64,000 nucleotides of DNA from Candidatus Obscuribacterales bacterium (GCA_020050835.1 JAGVKB010000102.1:210126-274125), one strand, 5' to 3'; positions 8,787-18,370 are shown, numbered from the stretch's first letter. Notes: generated by a model not told the origin, from the letters alone. A program made the numbers and translations.

Positions 8787-9578
8787 ATGTTTGGACGGAA
8801 GTGCTCGGTAATCGGCGTAGTTCACGTCTTGCCGCTGCCCGGGTCGGCTGGTTGGAATGGCAGTATCGATCAAGTGCTGGATGCCGCGCTCAAGGATGCC
8901 TATATCTACAAGTCGCAAGGAATCGATGCACTAATTCTGGAAAATATGCATGATGCTCCGTATCTGGTTGGTCGAGTGGATCCCGAAACGACTGCCGCGA
9001 TGACGATGATTGCTCATGCCGTGAAAGTAGAGATGGAACTGCCGCTGGGCATTCAGCTTCTGGCCGGGGCGAATTTGGAAGCGCTTGGTGTGGCGCTGGC
9101 CGCTGGAGCGGATTTTATTCGCGTCGAGGGATTCGTCTTCGCGCATGTCGGTGATGAAGGTATTCATGAATCGTGCGCCGCCCAGTTGATCAGGCGCAGA
9201 GCAAATCTGAAGGCAGACCAGATCAAGATTTTTGCCGATCTGAAAAAGAAGCATTCCGCTCATGCCATTACCGGTGATGTCTCGCTTGCGGAGACGGTGC
9301 AGGCAGCCGAGTTCTTCAAAGCAGATGGAGTGGTCATCACCGGAATCGCCACCGGCAAAGCGACCGATGCCAATGACGTCAGGGTCGCGCGAGAATCAAG
9401 CTCGATTCGTGTAATGGTTGGTTCTGGCGTTACGCCGAAGAATGTGGGGCAGTACATTCCCTACAGCGATGCCTTAATTGTAGGCTCGGCATGCAAGTTT
9501 GAAGATGACTGGCGCAACCATGTCGATCCCGATCGTGTGAAAGTTCTGATGAACAGCGTGCTTACGTTCCGCCGATAG
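8787..9578 (+). CDS. BtpA/SgcQ-family protein
   Basis: The 263-residue product has the BtpA-family TIM-barrel pattern: VIGVVHVLPLPGSAGW at the start, DALILENMHDAPYL, GIQLLAGANLEALGVALAAGADFIRVEGFVFAHVGDEG, ADGVVITGIATG and VGSGVTPKNV. In cyanobacteria BtpA stabilises photosystem I; homologues in non-phototrophs (such as SgcQ) have no settled role. Since nothing else here suggests photosynthesis, the function is open. The start is the ATG at 8787, preceded by a perfect AGGAGG (8772-8777); the frame extends further upstream but that stretch is probably untranslated. It may be read through from kynB. Confidence 0.88.
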   Translation: MFGRKCSVIGVVHVLPLPGSAGWNGSIDQVLDAALKDAYIYKSQGIDALILENMHDAPYLVGRVDPETTAAMTMIAHAVKVEMELPLGIQLLAGANLEALGVALAAGADFIRVEGFVFAHVGDEGIHESCAAQLIRRRANLKADQIKIFADLKKKHSAHAITGDVSLAETVQAAEFFKADGVVITGIATGKATDANDVRVARESSSIRVMVGSGVTPKNVGQYIPYSDALIVGSACKFEDDWRNHVDPDRVKVLMNSVLTFRR

Positions 9579-9632
9579 TCCGATAAAGCCGGATCGATCG
9601 CTCTGCAGTTCTGGACATAGCATCCCATTGGT

Positions 9633-9651
9633 CAATCCAATCATTGGATTG
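9633..9651. terminator. hairpin between convergent genes
   Basis: CAATCCAAT, one base, ATTGGATTG forms a perfect 9-bp inverted repeat between the ends of the BtpA and Nudix genes. There is no T-run, so it could act as a bidirectional terminator or transcript end-protecting hairpin. Confidence 0.45.
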
Positions 9652-9664
9652 GAAGGAATGTTGC

Positions 9665-10066
9665 TTACTGATTGAGCCGTTCGGCAAAGAGCTTGTCGCA
9701 TGGAGCCAATGGAATGGCGAGCAGTTCGGGAGCTGCGAGCCACTGAAATGCTTCGTGCTCGAATAGTTGCGGCTCGCCGTCTGCCTCAACTTCGACGAAG
9801 TTTATGACGAGTCGGGAGTCAGCCTCCCGGAGCGAAGCTCTGGTCCTTCCCACGCTAGTCACGTGCAGACCTAATTCTTCCGCCAGTTCGCGTTTGGCTG
9901 CCATCAATAGCGTCTCGCCAGACTCAAGCTTGCCGCCCGGGAACTCCCAGAGGGAACCATGCTGCTTGTGCCTTGGGCGCTGGCAAACGAGGAACTGTCC
10001 GTTGCGTTCGATGACAGCAGCCAGTACAACTATTGCGGCAGAAGAATAATCTTTGCGATTGGACAT
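9665..10066 (-). CDS. Nudix hydrolase, MutT type
   Basis: The 133-residue protein carries a complete Nudix box, GGKLESGETLLMAAKRELAE followed by ELG, with the Gly, Glu, REL and EE residues needed for magnesium binding. The N-terminal VLAAVIERNGQFLVCQR and the length match MutT-like 8-oxo-dGTP diphosphatases, which clean the nucleotide pool. The true substrate cannot be read from sequence. It lies 16 bp downstream of ppk1 on the same strand, so the two are probably cotranscribed. ATG start at 10066. Confidence 0.88.
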   Translation of the reverse strand: MSNRKDYSSAAIVVLAAVIERNGQFLVCQRPRHKQHGSLWEFPGGKLESGETLLMAAKRELAEELGLHVTSVGRTRASLREADSRLVINFVEVEADGEPQLFEHEAFQWLAAPELLAIPLAPCDKLFAERLNQ

Positions 10067-10082
10067 CCGTCTTCCAATAGTT

Positions 10083-12281
10083 TCACTTCTGTTTATTGGC
10101 GGTGGCGTTGGCCAAGAACCAGGCTTGACTGCAGAATGGTTCTGCCGGTGCAGGTTGGCGTAAGTAGGTTGTATCAGCTTGCATCTTGCGTGCCTTTACG
10201 TTGTCCGCGAGCAAGATTCCTAGCACATCGCGGTGAATGTAATCGGCCAAACGATCATCATCAATTGGGAAGATTACTTCGACGCGGCGATCCAGGTTGC
10301 GAGGCATCAGATCCGCGCTGCCGCAATAGATACATTCTTCACCACCATTGCGGAAATAATAAATGCGGCTGTGTTCCAGGAAGCGACCGACTACGCTGGT
10401 GACTCGGATATTCTCGCTGACTCCGGGAATACCCGGGCGAAGGCAGCAGATGCCTCTGACAATTAAGTCAATTGAAACACCGGCCTGCGACGCCTCATAC
10501 AAAAGTTTGATGATGCGTTCATCAACTAGAGAATTCATTTTGAAGATGATACGACCGTCTCTGCCGGCGCGTTGATGCTCGATCTCCCGTTTGATCAAAT
10601 CCTCGAATCGTTTCCTTAGATTGATTGGTGCCACCAGCAGCTTTTCGTACTCTTTCTTGTCGGAGTACCCGGTCAAGTAATTGAATATGTCCGACACATC
10701 AGTGCCGATCTGCTGATCTCTCGTGAACAGACCGAGATCGGTGTAGACTTGCGCGGTGCCGGGATTATAATTGCCGGTGCCGAGATGTACGTATCGGACG
10801 ATACTGTCTCCTTCTCGTCGTACGACCAAGGCTAGCTTGCTGTGGCATTTTAGTCCGGGCAGTCCATACACTACGTGCACGCCTTCCGCTTCCAGAGCGC
10901 GTGCCCATTCGACATTACTTTCTTCATCGAAGCGTGCTTTGAGTTCAACTAATACGGCCACCTGCTTGCCTTTTCTGCTGGCTCGCAAAAGCGCTTCGAC
11001 CACCGGTGAATTCTTGCCGACCCGGTAGAGCGTCATCTTGATGGCCATTACGTTTGCGTCGTCAGCCGCTTGGTTCAAGAAGTTCACAACCGGCTGAAAG
11101 GAATCGAATGGATGATGAAGCAGAATATCTCGCTTCGAAATTGCGCTGAACACAATTTCGTCGGAGAGTCGCTGATTGAACACAGAAGGTACGGAGGGCA
11201 AGAACGGCGGGTATTTCAAGTCCGGACGATCGATCGATGCGATGTGCTTGAAAGCGCTGAGCGGCACTCTGCCATCAATTTGATAAACATCTGACGGCTG
11301 AATTTGCAGATTCTCAATCAAGATTTCCAGGGTCGGTGCCGGCATAAGGGACTGGACCTGAAGGCCAACCACGTCGCCAAATCGTCTTTGCCTGATTCCC
11401 TCTTCCGTCTTTTCGAGAAGATCACCTGCTTCCAATTCCTGGATCTCCACTTCGGCATCGCGAATAATGTGAAATGGATGAGCGCCAAGTATCTCCATAC
11501 CAGGGAACAATTCAGACAGATTGGCCTTGATCAAGTCATCAAGCCAGATGAAGCGTTCTACTTCTTCGAACAGTTCGGGCAGATCGTCTCCGGTTTCGCT
11601 CGAATCGATTGAAATGAGCTGCGGAAGTGAATCTGGTACTTTCAGTCTGGCAAAACGCTCCTGCCCCTGTCCGTCGCGAATCTGAATGGCGAGGTTGAGG
11701 CATAGATTTGAGATATGGGGGAAAGGATGACCAGGGTCGAAAGCAAGCGGCGTCAGCACCGGGAAGATCTTTTTTAAGAAGTACAAGCGAAGCCGCTCTT
11801 TCTGCTCATCGTCGAGGTCGCTAAAACTGACGAGCAGGATACCGTTTTGTCTGAGTGCTGGCAGTAATGACGTTTCCAGGCATTCCTGCGCGGAGGCCAA
11901 TAACGTCGCCACCTCAGAACTGATGGCATGGAGCTGCTGGCTCGGGCTGAGCCCATCAGGACCTGCGGAGGTAGAGGCTGATTCAATCTGACGCTTCAGA
12001 CCGGCCACGCGAACCATGAAAAATTCTTCCAGATTCGCTCCGAGGATGGAGATAAATCGGACCCGCTCCAGAATTGGGTTGGACTCGTCCTTTGCTTCCT
12101 CGAATACTCGCCATTGAAATGCCAAAAGGCTCAGTTCTCGATTGATGAACAAAGTCGAATCGGGATCTGCCGGGCCGGAGATTTCAGCCGAAACGAACGG
12201 TTGAAAGTCTTCTGCCGCGCCGAAGGAAGCAGGCAGGACGAATTCAGCGGTTCTCCTGTCATTTCTAATATCTGGCTGCAT
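10083..12281 (-). CDS. ppk1: polyphosphate kinase 1
   Basis: The 732-residue enzyme has the PPK1 domain series: an N-terminal helical domain (SLLAFQWRVFEEA, FFMVRVAGLKRQ), a head domain with HPFPHISNLCLNLA, and two phospholipase-D-like C-terminal domains. The autophosphorylated histidine lies in LKCHSKLALVVRR, followed by HLGTGNYNPGTAQVYTDLGLFT, with DRRVEVIFPI near the end. It makes polyphosphate reversibly from ATP at the membrane, and fits phosphate-accumulating lifestyles known in some Obscuribacterales. The frame opens at a TTG 18 bases earlier, but the ATG at 12281 is the likelier start; no strong ribosome site is seen. A MutT-type gene follows within 16 bp. Confidence 0.96.
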   Translation of the reverse strand: MQPDIRNDRRTAEFVLPASFGAAEDFQPFVSAEISGPADPDSTLFINRELSLLAFQWRVFEEAKDESNPILERVRFISILGANLEEFFMVRVAGLKRQIESASTSAGPDGLSPSQQLHAISSEVATLLASAQECLETSLLPALRQNGILLVSFSDLDDEQKERLRLYFLKKIFPVLTPLAFDPGHPFPHISNLCLNLAIQIRDGQGQERFARLKVPDSLPQLISIDSSETGDDLPELFEEVERFIWLDDLIKANLSELFPGMEILGAHPFHIIRDAEVEIQELEAGDLLEKTEEGIRQRRFGDVVGLQVQSLMPAPTLEILIENLQIQPSDVYQIDGRVPLSAFKHIASIDRPDLKYPPFLPSVPSVFNQRLSDEIVFSAISKRDILLHHPFDSFQPVVNFLNQAADDANVMAIKMTLYRVGKNSPVVEALLRASRKGKQVAVLVELKARFDEESNVEWARALEAEGVHVVYGLPGLKCHSKLALVVRREGDSIVRYVHLGTGNYNPGTAQVYTDLGLFTRDQQIGTDVSDIFNYLTGYSDKKEYEKLLVAPINLRKRFEDLIKREIEHQRAGRDGRIIFKMNSLVDERIIKLLYEASQAGVSIDLIVRGICCLRPGIPGVSENIRVTSVVGRFLEHSRIYYFRNGGEECIYCGSADLMPRNLDRRVEVIFPIDDDRLADYIHRDVLGILLADNVKARKMQADTTYLRQPAPAEPFCSQAWFLANATANKQK

Positions 12282-12385
12282 GGGGCTATTGTAGACCAAA
12301 TTAGGTCTCTATCACCGATGGTGAACAAACTGTTAATTTCTGCTTGTATTCCCTCGGACGCATGCAGGCTTGGACGTTTCGATGC

Positions 12386-13234
12386 CTATTTTTCTCGGAT
12401 GATCCGATGAGCGTGTGCGAAGCTCTTGTAGTACCAGCTATCTTTCAGAAATGGACGCAGATGAATTCCAATCGGAATGTCCACGCCGTTGCTGTCCTTA
12501 TGCCCGGTTCCAGTGGAGTCGATTATCAATGGTGCGCCGTCCGGTGACCTGCCATACTCACCAACCCACATGATGACGTGGGCGAGGATTCCCTTATTGT
12601 TGCAAATGTAGAGCAAATCACCGGCTTTCAGTTTGTGCACAAGCTCGTCATAATCGCCGTTATCACGAATTACTCGGACTTCGACCGTACCTTGTCCGCC
12701 CGGACCGCTGATCTGAGTGGTCTGTGCTTGTTTTTTGATCGCAGAACTGAATTTGATTCCCAAACCGTAGTTGTACATCCACGAAGTGAAATCGCTGCAA
12801 TCGACGCCTTTCGAGTTGCGACCGTAAGCAACTTTCTTCCAAGGCCAGGAAGGCGGTGGGTCCCAGTCGGGAATGTGATGATGTTGGTAGGGCAAGCCGA
12901 TCATTTTGTACCCGACCGCCAATACTCGCTGGCGTTTCCAGTCGGCCGGAATTCGCTCATTATTGGCCAAGGCAGGGTAGTGGCGCGGTTCCGGACCCCA
13001 CGCACCGTACTTGGATTTGATCCGGCGCGAGTACCACTGTCCATGCGGTGTGGTTGATTCGAGATGCCGATTGTTGCGCGGAGGATACTGGTCCGGCGCC
13101 AACAACTCGTCGATTGGATAACTGAACACCATCTGATACGGAGACTGATAATTGTCCCCGTCGAATGCGCGAGCTTGGCCGGAAAGTACGACTGTGGTTA
13201 TCGCAAGCAGAATTACAAGTAGTTTAAAGCGCAT
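12386..13234 (-). CDS. exported NlpC/P60-type cell-wall hydrolase
   Basis: The 282-residue protein has a clear signal peptide (KLLVILLAITTVVL then AxA-type cleavage at ARA, residue 23) and a C-terminal NlpC/P60 domain. The catalytic cysteine is Cys146 in GVDCSDFTSW and the histidine His219 in GILAHVIMW, followed by a polar region (IIDSTGTGHKDSNG). Such enzymes cut peptide cross-bridges of peptidoglycan. About 120 residues between signal peptide and core (Pro/Tyr/Trp-rich) are unassigned and may bind the wall. It is divergent from the gene at 13355. Confidence 0.85.
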   Translation of the reverse strand: MRFKLLVILLAITTVVLSGQARAFDGDNYQSPYQMVFSYPIDELLAPDQYPPRNNRHLESTTPHGQWYSRRIKSKYGAWGPEPRHYPALANNERIPADWKRQRVLAVGYKMIGLPYQHHHIPDWDPPPSWPWKKVAYGRNSKGVDCSDFTSWMYNYGLGIKFSSAIKKQAQTTQISGPGGQGTVEVRVIRDNGDYDELVHKLKAGDLLYICNNKGILAHVIMWVGEYGRSPDGAPLIIDSTGTGHKDSNGVDIPIGIHLRPFLKDSWYYKSFAHAHRIIREK

Positions 13235-13354
13235 GAAAAAATGCTATCACTTACTAACAGTATGACCCTAAGTCTACCGAATAATGAAGCTCGGTTTCGG
13301 TCGAGAGTAAAATTGGTCTCGTCCAGCTCTGGAAGATAGGGGAGTGTAGTAGCT

Positions 13355-14527
13355 ATGAGCAATGCGAATCGCGTATCCAGGTTGATTTTGGTGCTGGCAA
13401 TTCTGCAGGCGACACTCTTTGCCGCGCCAGCATGCAGGGCAGATTTGCTATCAGACCATTGGCCGGCCACCGTTTATGGAGGCAGCGCGTTTGCTGATAT
13501 CGGCAAGGCAATCGCGCTGGAGCCTGACTTTCCCACTCATGGCACGGAGTTGGACAAGGCCCGCTATGCATATTCTCGTCTACCGGAAATTCAAAAAAAG
13601 TACAACTTGGAGGCCGGTACGGGAACCAAGGTCAGCGACGCGACGGTTTGGCTGGGACGCAAAGGCGATTTCCGTGATCCTGAAGATGTCAATGCGCTGA
13701 AGTCGTTGAGCAAGGGCAACTGCGCCGAATGGTCCGAGGCATTTCAAATGGTGCTTCACGGAGTCGGAGTGAACAGCACAGTCATCTACGCTGATAAATC
13801 AGCAGAGCCGGGATACAGCGGTGGATTCACTGGCACTGACACTTCATTGATGGTTGAGGAGGTGCTACCTGACGGACGCAAGGTTCGCCGAGTTTTCGAT
13901 GCCTTTCGTGCGGTTTACCATGCTCAAGAGGACGGCACTCCGATCGAAGAGATGTTGAAAGAATTTGGAGACGTTCCGATGGAAGAATTGGATCGCCTCC
14001 CGCGGGACAAGGATCGCAAGCTTACCTGGAGGGAGAATCTGCAAAAGCCTTTCGTCAAGGCGCAGCAGACCGAAGCGCTGCTACCACCGACAACAACCAT
14101 TCGCATTCCCAAAACTACTGTTGCTACTGTAATTCCCCACCTTGTGGGTAAATGGCGCTCGGAGGCTGGCAGCATCTTCTTCATCTACGAAGAGAACAAT
14201 ATGCTAACTGCTCGCATCGTAAAACCATCCGCGCGTAGTCATGCAATGGGGATTCCGGATGGCGCATATCTGTTTAGAAATGGAATCTTATCGATCGCAC
14301 CGCCGGTAACGATTAAATCGAAGAATGCCTACAATTTTGCAGCGAAGTCGGATTGTGAGAGTCTCGCCCCTTATACCGCGGCCCTAGCGACGGCACAGCT
14401 TCACCAGAATATGGATATCTTGTCAGTCGAAGTCAAAGCTCCGCAATACTACCCGAAAGGCTGTCGATGGGCGCCGCAACAACCGTGGGCATTAGAGAAG
14501 CTGACGCTAACAAAGATTCCCGAATGA
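13355..14527 (+). CDS. exported protein with possible transglutaminase-like core
   Basis: The 390-residue product begins with a signal peptide (LILVLAILQATLFAAPACRA). Residues 115-190 include KGNCAEWSEAFQMVLHGVG (Cys123) followed by VIYADK and DTSLMVEEVLPDG, which resembles the Cys-containing helix of transglutaminase/papain-like folds. The matching His and Asp are not certain, so this is a suggestion only. The C-terminal third (from about 265) is a small beta-rich domain (VGKWRSEAGSIFFIYEENN) of unknown role. AGGGGAG lies 10 bases before the ATG. It is divergent from the NlpC/P60 gene, so both may act at the cell wall. Confidence 0.75.
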   Translation: MSNANRVSRLILVLAILQATLFAAPACRADLLSDHWPATVYGGSAFADIGKAIALEPDFPTHGTELDKARYAYSRLPEIQKKYNLEAGTGTKVSDATVWLGRKGDFRDPEDVNALKSLSKGNCAEWSEAFQMVLHGVGVNSTVIYADKSAEPGYSGGFTGTDTSLMVEEVLPDGRKVRRVFDAFRAVYHAQEDGTPIEEMLKEFGDVPMEELDRLPRDKDRKLTWRENLQKPFVKAQQTEALLPPTTTIRIPKTTVATVIPHLVGKWRSEAGSIFFIYEENNMLTARIVKPSARSHAMGIPDGAYLFRNGILSIAPPVTIKSKNAYNFAAKSDCESLAPYTAALATAQLHQNMDILSVEVKAPQYYPKGCRWAPQQPWALEKLTLTKIPE

Positions 14528-14640
14528 ACTTGATCGGCGCCACAGTTAATCCTTCAGTACAGTGGCAGTAGCTGTTGTACACTGGGGATGCGGCAAGATT
14601 GTTGGCAAATTCCGTTCAGCTACTACCTCGGAGTCTTTTT

Positions 14641-15231
14641 ATGCGCAGATGCGATTTGATGATTCTCGTTTTAATTGTGTTGGTATCTTGCACGATTTTG
14701 GGTTCTGTATTTGAAGCCTGCGCGGCAAATAACCACAAGACTGGCCAGGCGAATCTAATTGCCTCCAAGACCCATCGGTATGAGTCTAAGCAAGGTTTTG
14801 AGCGGGACCCGAAAGATATCGTCAACACTCTCAAAGATAATGATGTCGCTCAGTTTCAAACACTTCTGGATGGATTGAGTAGATCTTTCGGACTGGACAA
14901 AATTCTCAAAGGCAAGGGACCATTTACTTTACTTGCGCCTACAGATCGAGCGTTCAAGCAGATACCGGCTGACGATTTGTCTGTACTTTTTGCTAATCCA
15001 AAAAAGCTGAAAGAAGTTCTCTCATATCATGCAATTGAGCAAGAGCTATCTGCTGCGGACTTGCTGAAGCTCAAGACAGTCAAGACGATGGAAGGGCATG
15101 ACCTGACCTTCAGTCAGTACAGTGGAGATCTCTATGCAGACAAAGCGCTAGTAAGAGTCACCGATATTCGCTGCTCCAATGGTGTCATTCACGTTCTCGA
15201 TGGTGTTGTTATGCCACCACTAAGCCAGTAA
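14641..15231 (+). CDS. exported fasciclin (FAS1) domain protein
   Basis: The 196-residue protein has a signal segment (MILVLIVLVSCTIL) and one FAS1 domain (about 60-194). The conserved H1 box is GPFTLLAPTDRAFKQIP and the H2-type ending is CSNGVIHVLDGVVMPP. FAS1 domains mediate adhesion and often sit in surface or periplasmic proteins. GGAG sits 7 bases before the ATG at 14641, which I prefer over a TTG 66 bases upstream because the signal peptide follows directly. Confidence 0.9.
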   Translation: MRRCDLMILVLIVLVSCTILGSVFEACAANNHKTGQANLIASKTHRYESKQGFERDPKDIVNTLKDNDVAQFQTLLDGLSRSFGLDKILKGKGPFTLLAPTDRAFKQIPADDLSVLFANPKKLKEVLSYHAIEQELSAADLLKLKTVKTMEGHDLTFSQYSGDLYADKALVRVTDIRCSNGVIHVLDGVVMPPLSQ

Positions 15232-15342
15232 CTTGAAGTTGCTCGCCCGACGTTGCCTAGAGTACTCGGCTCAGATGCAGGATTCTTCAATACCGTGGCA
15301 CATACATAGTAAGATTAGCTTGTCTGAACAGGAGTGAAGCTC

Positions 15343-17394
15343 ATGCCTAAGCGAGTGATTGTCATAGGCGGTGGATTTGGCGGTGTAAAGTGTGCTCGCA
15401 CGCTGCGAAAGGAGCTGCCTAAAGACGAGTTTCAGATTGTCGTCTTTAATCATGAGAACCACATGGTTTTTCACCCGCTCTTAGCGGAAGTTGTCAGCGC
15501 GTCGGTTCAGCCCAAGGATGTTGGCGCTCCGCTCAGGCAATTGTTGAAAGATGTCCAGTGCCGGACTGAGGACGTAACTAACATCGATCTCGACGCTAAC
15601 CAGGTGTTCTTTGAATCTGACGACGGGCAGATCAGGTCGATGTCTTACGACTATCTGTTCCTTACTTGTGGCAACACGGTTAATCTTTCGCTCGTTCCTG
15701 GAATGGATGAGCATGCCTTTCCGCTCAAGACGATTGGTGATGCACTTACATTGCAGGCTCACGTGATGGAACAGCTGGAAAAGGCTGAAGTCTGCGAAAG
15801 CCCCGAGCGCAAGCGTCGTTATCTAAGCTTTGTGATCGTCGGTGGTGGCTTTAGCGGTGTGGAGGTTGCTGGCGAGATAAACGATCTTGTTCGCAGTAGT
15901 TTGAAGTTCTTCTCTAATATTCAAGAGAGCGACGTCAAAGTAGTCATCGTTCATTCGCGGGATGAGTTGTTGCCGGAAGTATCTCCTACGCTCAGACAGT
16001 TTGCGCGGAAGAAGATGGAACAGGCCGGTGTAACCGTTATGTTGGAGGCAAAAGCCAGCATGACTACACCGGAAGGATTGCGGCTCGCAGATGGTACCTT
16101 CCTTCACGCTGCTACGGTGGTGTGTACGATTGGCACTACCATTCAACCTTTGATTCAACGAATAGACGCGCAGAAGCAGGGTGGGCGTGTTGTGACCGAT
16201 CCTGATATGCGCATTGCCGGTCGCAAGAATGCATTTGCGTTCGGCGATTGCGCAGCAGTGACGAATAGTTTGGATGGAAAGCTCTGTCCTCCGGTCGCTC
16301 AATTTGCCGAGCGTCAAGGTGTGCAAGCCGCTCTCAATGCAGTCGCTTGTATCAAGGGTCTGCCAACCAAGCCGTTTCGATATCAGATGCAAGGGCAGCT
16401 TTGCGCTATTGGTGGGCATTCAGCGGTAGCAGAGCTGATGGGGGTGCGCGTGTCCGGTTTCCTTGCCTGGTTTCTCTGGCGCGGCATCTACCTGATGAAA
16501 TTGCCTTCTCTACCCCAGAAGTTGAAGGTCGGGCTCGAGTGGGGATGTGACTTGCTGTTTCCACGCACGCTTGCGCATCTGCGTGCTGATCGCACTAAAC
16601 GAGTCGGGCGTGCCTACTACGCCTCAGGTGATTTCGTGTTTAAGCGAGGTGACACTGCCACGGAGTTCTACGTCATTGAAAAAGGTGAAGTCGAGGTGTT
16701 GCGGCACAAAGATGAAACCTGCACTGATTGCATAGCGGTGATCGGCAGTGGCGATTTCTTTGGCGAGTCTTCGCTGCTAGATAGCACCAATCGTAACCAT
16801 AGCGTCAGAGCAAGAACAGAATTGATCTGTACTGTACTGGGCCGCAATGTATTTACTCAAATCTCCTCAGCGCTCAAACCTGTGAAAGACGCTGTTGCCA
16901 GCGCGGCTCGCCGGCGAGTCAGTATGTGGCAAAATGTTCCTGACGTGAGGGAGCTATTGGATACCTTGGAGATTCGAGCGGTGCTCGAGCCGTTGCCGAT
17001 GGAATGCGTCGGTCTGAGCTCATCGGTCGAGCACGTAATCGAGCGGATGAACGAAACCGGTGCTGATTTGTGCTGTATCCTCGATGACCAGCAACAACTA
17101 GCCGGTGTAATTACGCGATCTGATCTCTTGAGAGCGCTGGAAATTGCCGCTCTTGCCGACCCTGATGTCGACGTGCCTGTGATTGACATTATGGTGCGAG
17201 AGCCAGTGGCAATCAGTGTTAACGAGCCGCTGGCGATTGCTCTGTCTACCATGCGAGACCATGGATTGAAACAGATTCCGGTGCTCGAGGGGCAGAAGCA
17301 GAAGACCCCGATCGGCTGTATCCGGATCGAGAAAATCGTCGGGCTGGTGTTGAAAGAGACTCTGGCTAGACGGAAGAAAGTACCGACAGCCTGA
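15343..17394 (+). CDS. type II NADH dehydrogenase fused to cyclic-nucleotide-binding and CBS domains
   Basis: The 683-residue protein has three parts. Residues 1-400 are an NDH-2-like flavoprotein: VIVIGGGFGGVKCARTL binds FAD, FVIVGGGFSGVEVAGEI binds NADH, and AFGDCAAV is the second FAD contact; a hydrophobic/amphipathic end (SGFLAWFLWRGIYLM) is the likely membrane anchor. Residues 415-540 resemble a cyclic-nucleotide-binding domain (FKRGDTATEFYVIEKGEVEV, GDFFGESSLL). Residues 545-680 form a CBS pair (GVITRSDLLRAL; PVAISVNEPLAIALSTMRDHGLKQIPV). NDH-2 moves electrons from NADH to quinone without pumping protons; the added domains should sense a nucleotide. AGGAG at 15330-15334 supports the ATG at 15343. 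Confidence 0.88.
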   Translation: MPKRVIVIGGGFGGVKCARTLRKELPKDEFQIVVFNHENHMVFHPLLAEVVSASVQPKDVGAPLRQLLKDVQCRTEDVTNIDLDANQVFFESDDGQIRSMSYDYLFLTCGNTVNLSLVPGMDEHAFPLKTIGDALTLQAHVMEQLEKAEVCESPERKRRYLSFVIVGGGFSGVEVAGEINDLVRSSLKFFSNIQESDVKVVIVHSRDELLPEVSPTLRQFARKKMEQAGVTVMLEAKASMTTPEGLRLADGTFLHAATVVCTIGTTIQPLIQRIDAQKQGGRVVTDPDMRIAGRKNAFAFGDCAAVTNSLDGKLCPPVAQFAERQGVQAALNAVACIKGLPTKPFRYQMQGQLCAIGGHSAVAELMGVRVSGFLAWFLWRGIYLMKLPSLPQKLKVGLEWGCDLLFPRTLAHLRADRTKRVGRAYYASGDFVFKRGDTATEFYVIEKGEVEVLRHKDETCTDCIAVIGSGDFFGESSLLDSTNRNHSVRARTELICTVLGRNVFTQISSALKPVKDAVASAARRRVSMWQNVPDVRELLDTLEIRAVLEPLPMECVGLSSSVEHVIERMNETGADLCCILDDQQQLAGVITRSDLLRALEIAALADPDVDVPVIDIMVREPVAISVNEPLAIALSTMRDHGLKQIPVLEGQKQKTPIGCIRIEKIVGLVLKETLARRKKVPTA

Positions 17395-17583
17395 TAGACA
17401 GTTCGGATGTAGATCTTCTCGTTTGTGTCATGGAAACAAGACCACAAGCGCGCCAGGGAGTGTTTCGCGTGCTGCGGGGCGATGACATTTCGGATAGTTT
17501 CAATGCACGGGCTCTGGACGAAAGCGGCTCCTTACTGCTGGAATTGTGAGAAACTATGACTGGGCGGTCGGAGCAGCAGTAAG

Positions 17584-18090
17584 ATGGTCAATGCTGAAGG
17601 AAATCCAGTCCGAACACGGAGAATTTTCGCTGTCCTCGATAAAGTCTACGGCTCCCTATTCTTGATTGCGACGATCGGTACTGTCATCTCGCTGGTTTGC
17701 GTCAGCGATCTGCTGACAAACGCAACCCATGTCAACGGACAGGTGGTATACATCACCTATGGCGCCAAAGGGGCACGAGCACCAGTTGTTCGATTCAAAA
17801 CCGCCAATGGTGAGATGCTCCAGCTTCAGTCCGATCTCTACACGTCACCGGCCCCGAAGATGGGAGATACTGTAAAAGTGGTGTACCGCACCGCCAATCC
17901 ACGAGACTGGCGGATTGACGATTGGATCCACTTGTACTTCTGGACTCTCATGGGATTGATCTTCATGTTCGCCTGGGCTATGGCTATCATAATCACCAAG
18001 CTAATAGGACACTTTCAGATCCGCAAGCTAGAACGTGCTGGAGACAGCCCCGCACAACTTCAAGGAGATCAAACATCGCCAAGCCGTTGA
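17584..18090 (+). CDS. DUF3592-like membrane protein
   Basis: The 168-residue protein has two membrane helices (about 22-42 and 118-138) flanking an extracytoplasmic beta-domain with ARAPVVRFKTANGEMLQLQSD and MGDTVKVVYRTANPRDWRID. This layout and the GD.V.V.Y...NP..W pattern fit the DUF3592 family, whose function is unknown. ATG start at 17584. The preceding 190 bases after the NDH-2 fusion hold only a doubtful 39-codon frame (17430-17549). It lies just upstream of an IS66 remnant, which may mark an old insertion boundary. Confidence 0.7.
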   Translation: MVNAEGNPVRTRRIFAVLDKVYGSLFLIATIGTVISLVCVSDLLTNATHVNGQVVYITYGAKGARAPVVRFKTANGEMLQLQSDLYTSPAPKMGDTVKVVYRTANPRDWRIDDWIHLYFWTLMGLIFMFAWAMAIIITKLIGHFQIRKLERAGDSPAQLQGDQTSPSR

Positions 18091-18126
18091 CCGCTTCGAT
18101 GAGGAGTTGCGATCCTGCTTCTGTGC

Positions 18127-18366
18127 TTGCATCTTGACGGAACCTCCTATTATGCGCAGTTTGACATAACAAGGAAAAACTGGCTCTTTGCCGGCAGCTA
18201 CGAAGGCGGCACTAACGCGGCCGTTAGCGCTAGTTTTGTCCAGACCCCCAACCAGCACGGATTGAATCACCGTACTTACTTGAAAGACATCATCACCAGG
18301 CTAACTTCCGGTAACGAAATCGACTTAGATGCGCTTCTGCCAGGCAAATGGATCCCGTCACTGTAG
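18127..18366 (+). pseudogene. IS66-family transposase remnant (C-terminal end)
   Basis: The frame encodes an IS66 transposase C-terminus: LDGTSYYAQF, then TRKNWLFAGSYEGGTNAAV, a LNHRTYLKDIITRLTSG segment and the ending LDALLPGKWIP, corresponding to the RKNWLFAGS, AYL..VLTR and LLPW landmarks of that family. Only about 80 of some 500 residues remain and the DDE catalytic core is absent, so it is dead. I see no IS66 terminal repeats or accessory genes nearby. It marks the left side of a zone of decayed mobile DNA reaching about 21.15 kb. Confidence 0.75.
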
Positions 18367-18370
18367 CTGA

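Noticed and set aside
8787..9578. BtpA taken as evidence for photosynthesis
   Set aside because: Homologues occur in non-phototrophs and no photosystem gene is present here.
17430..17549. 39-codon frame between the NDH-2 fusion and the DUF3592 gene
   Set aside because: It has no ribosome site and is too short to judge; it could be real but nothing supports it.
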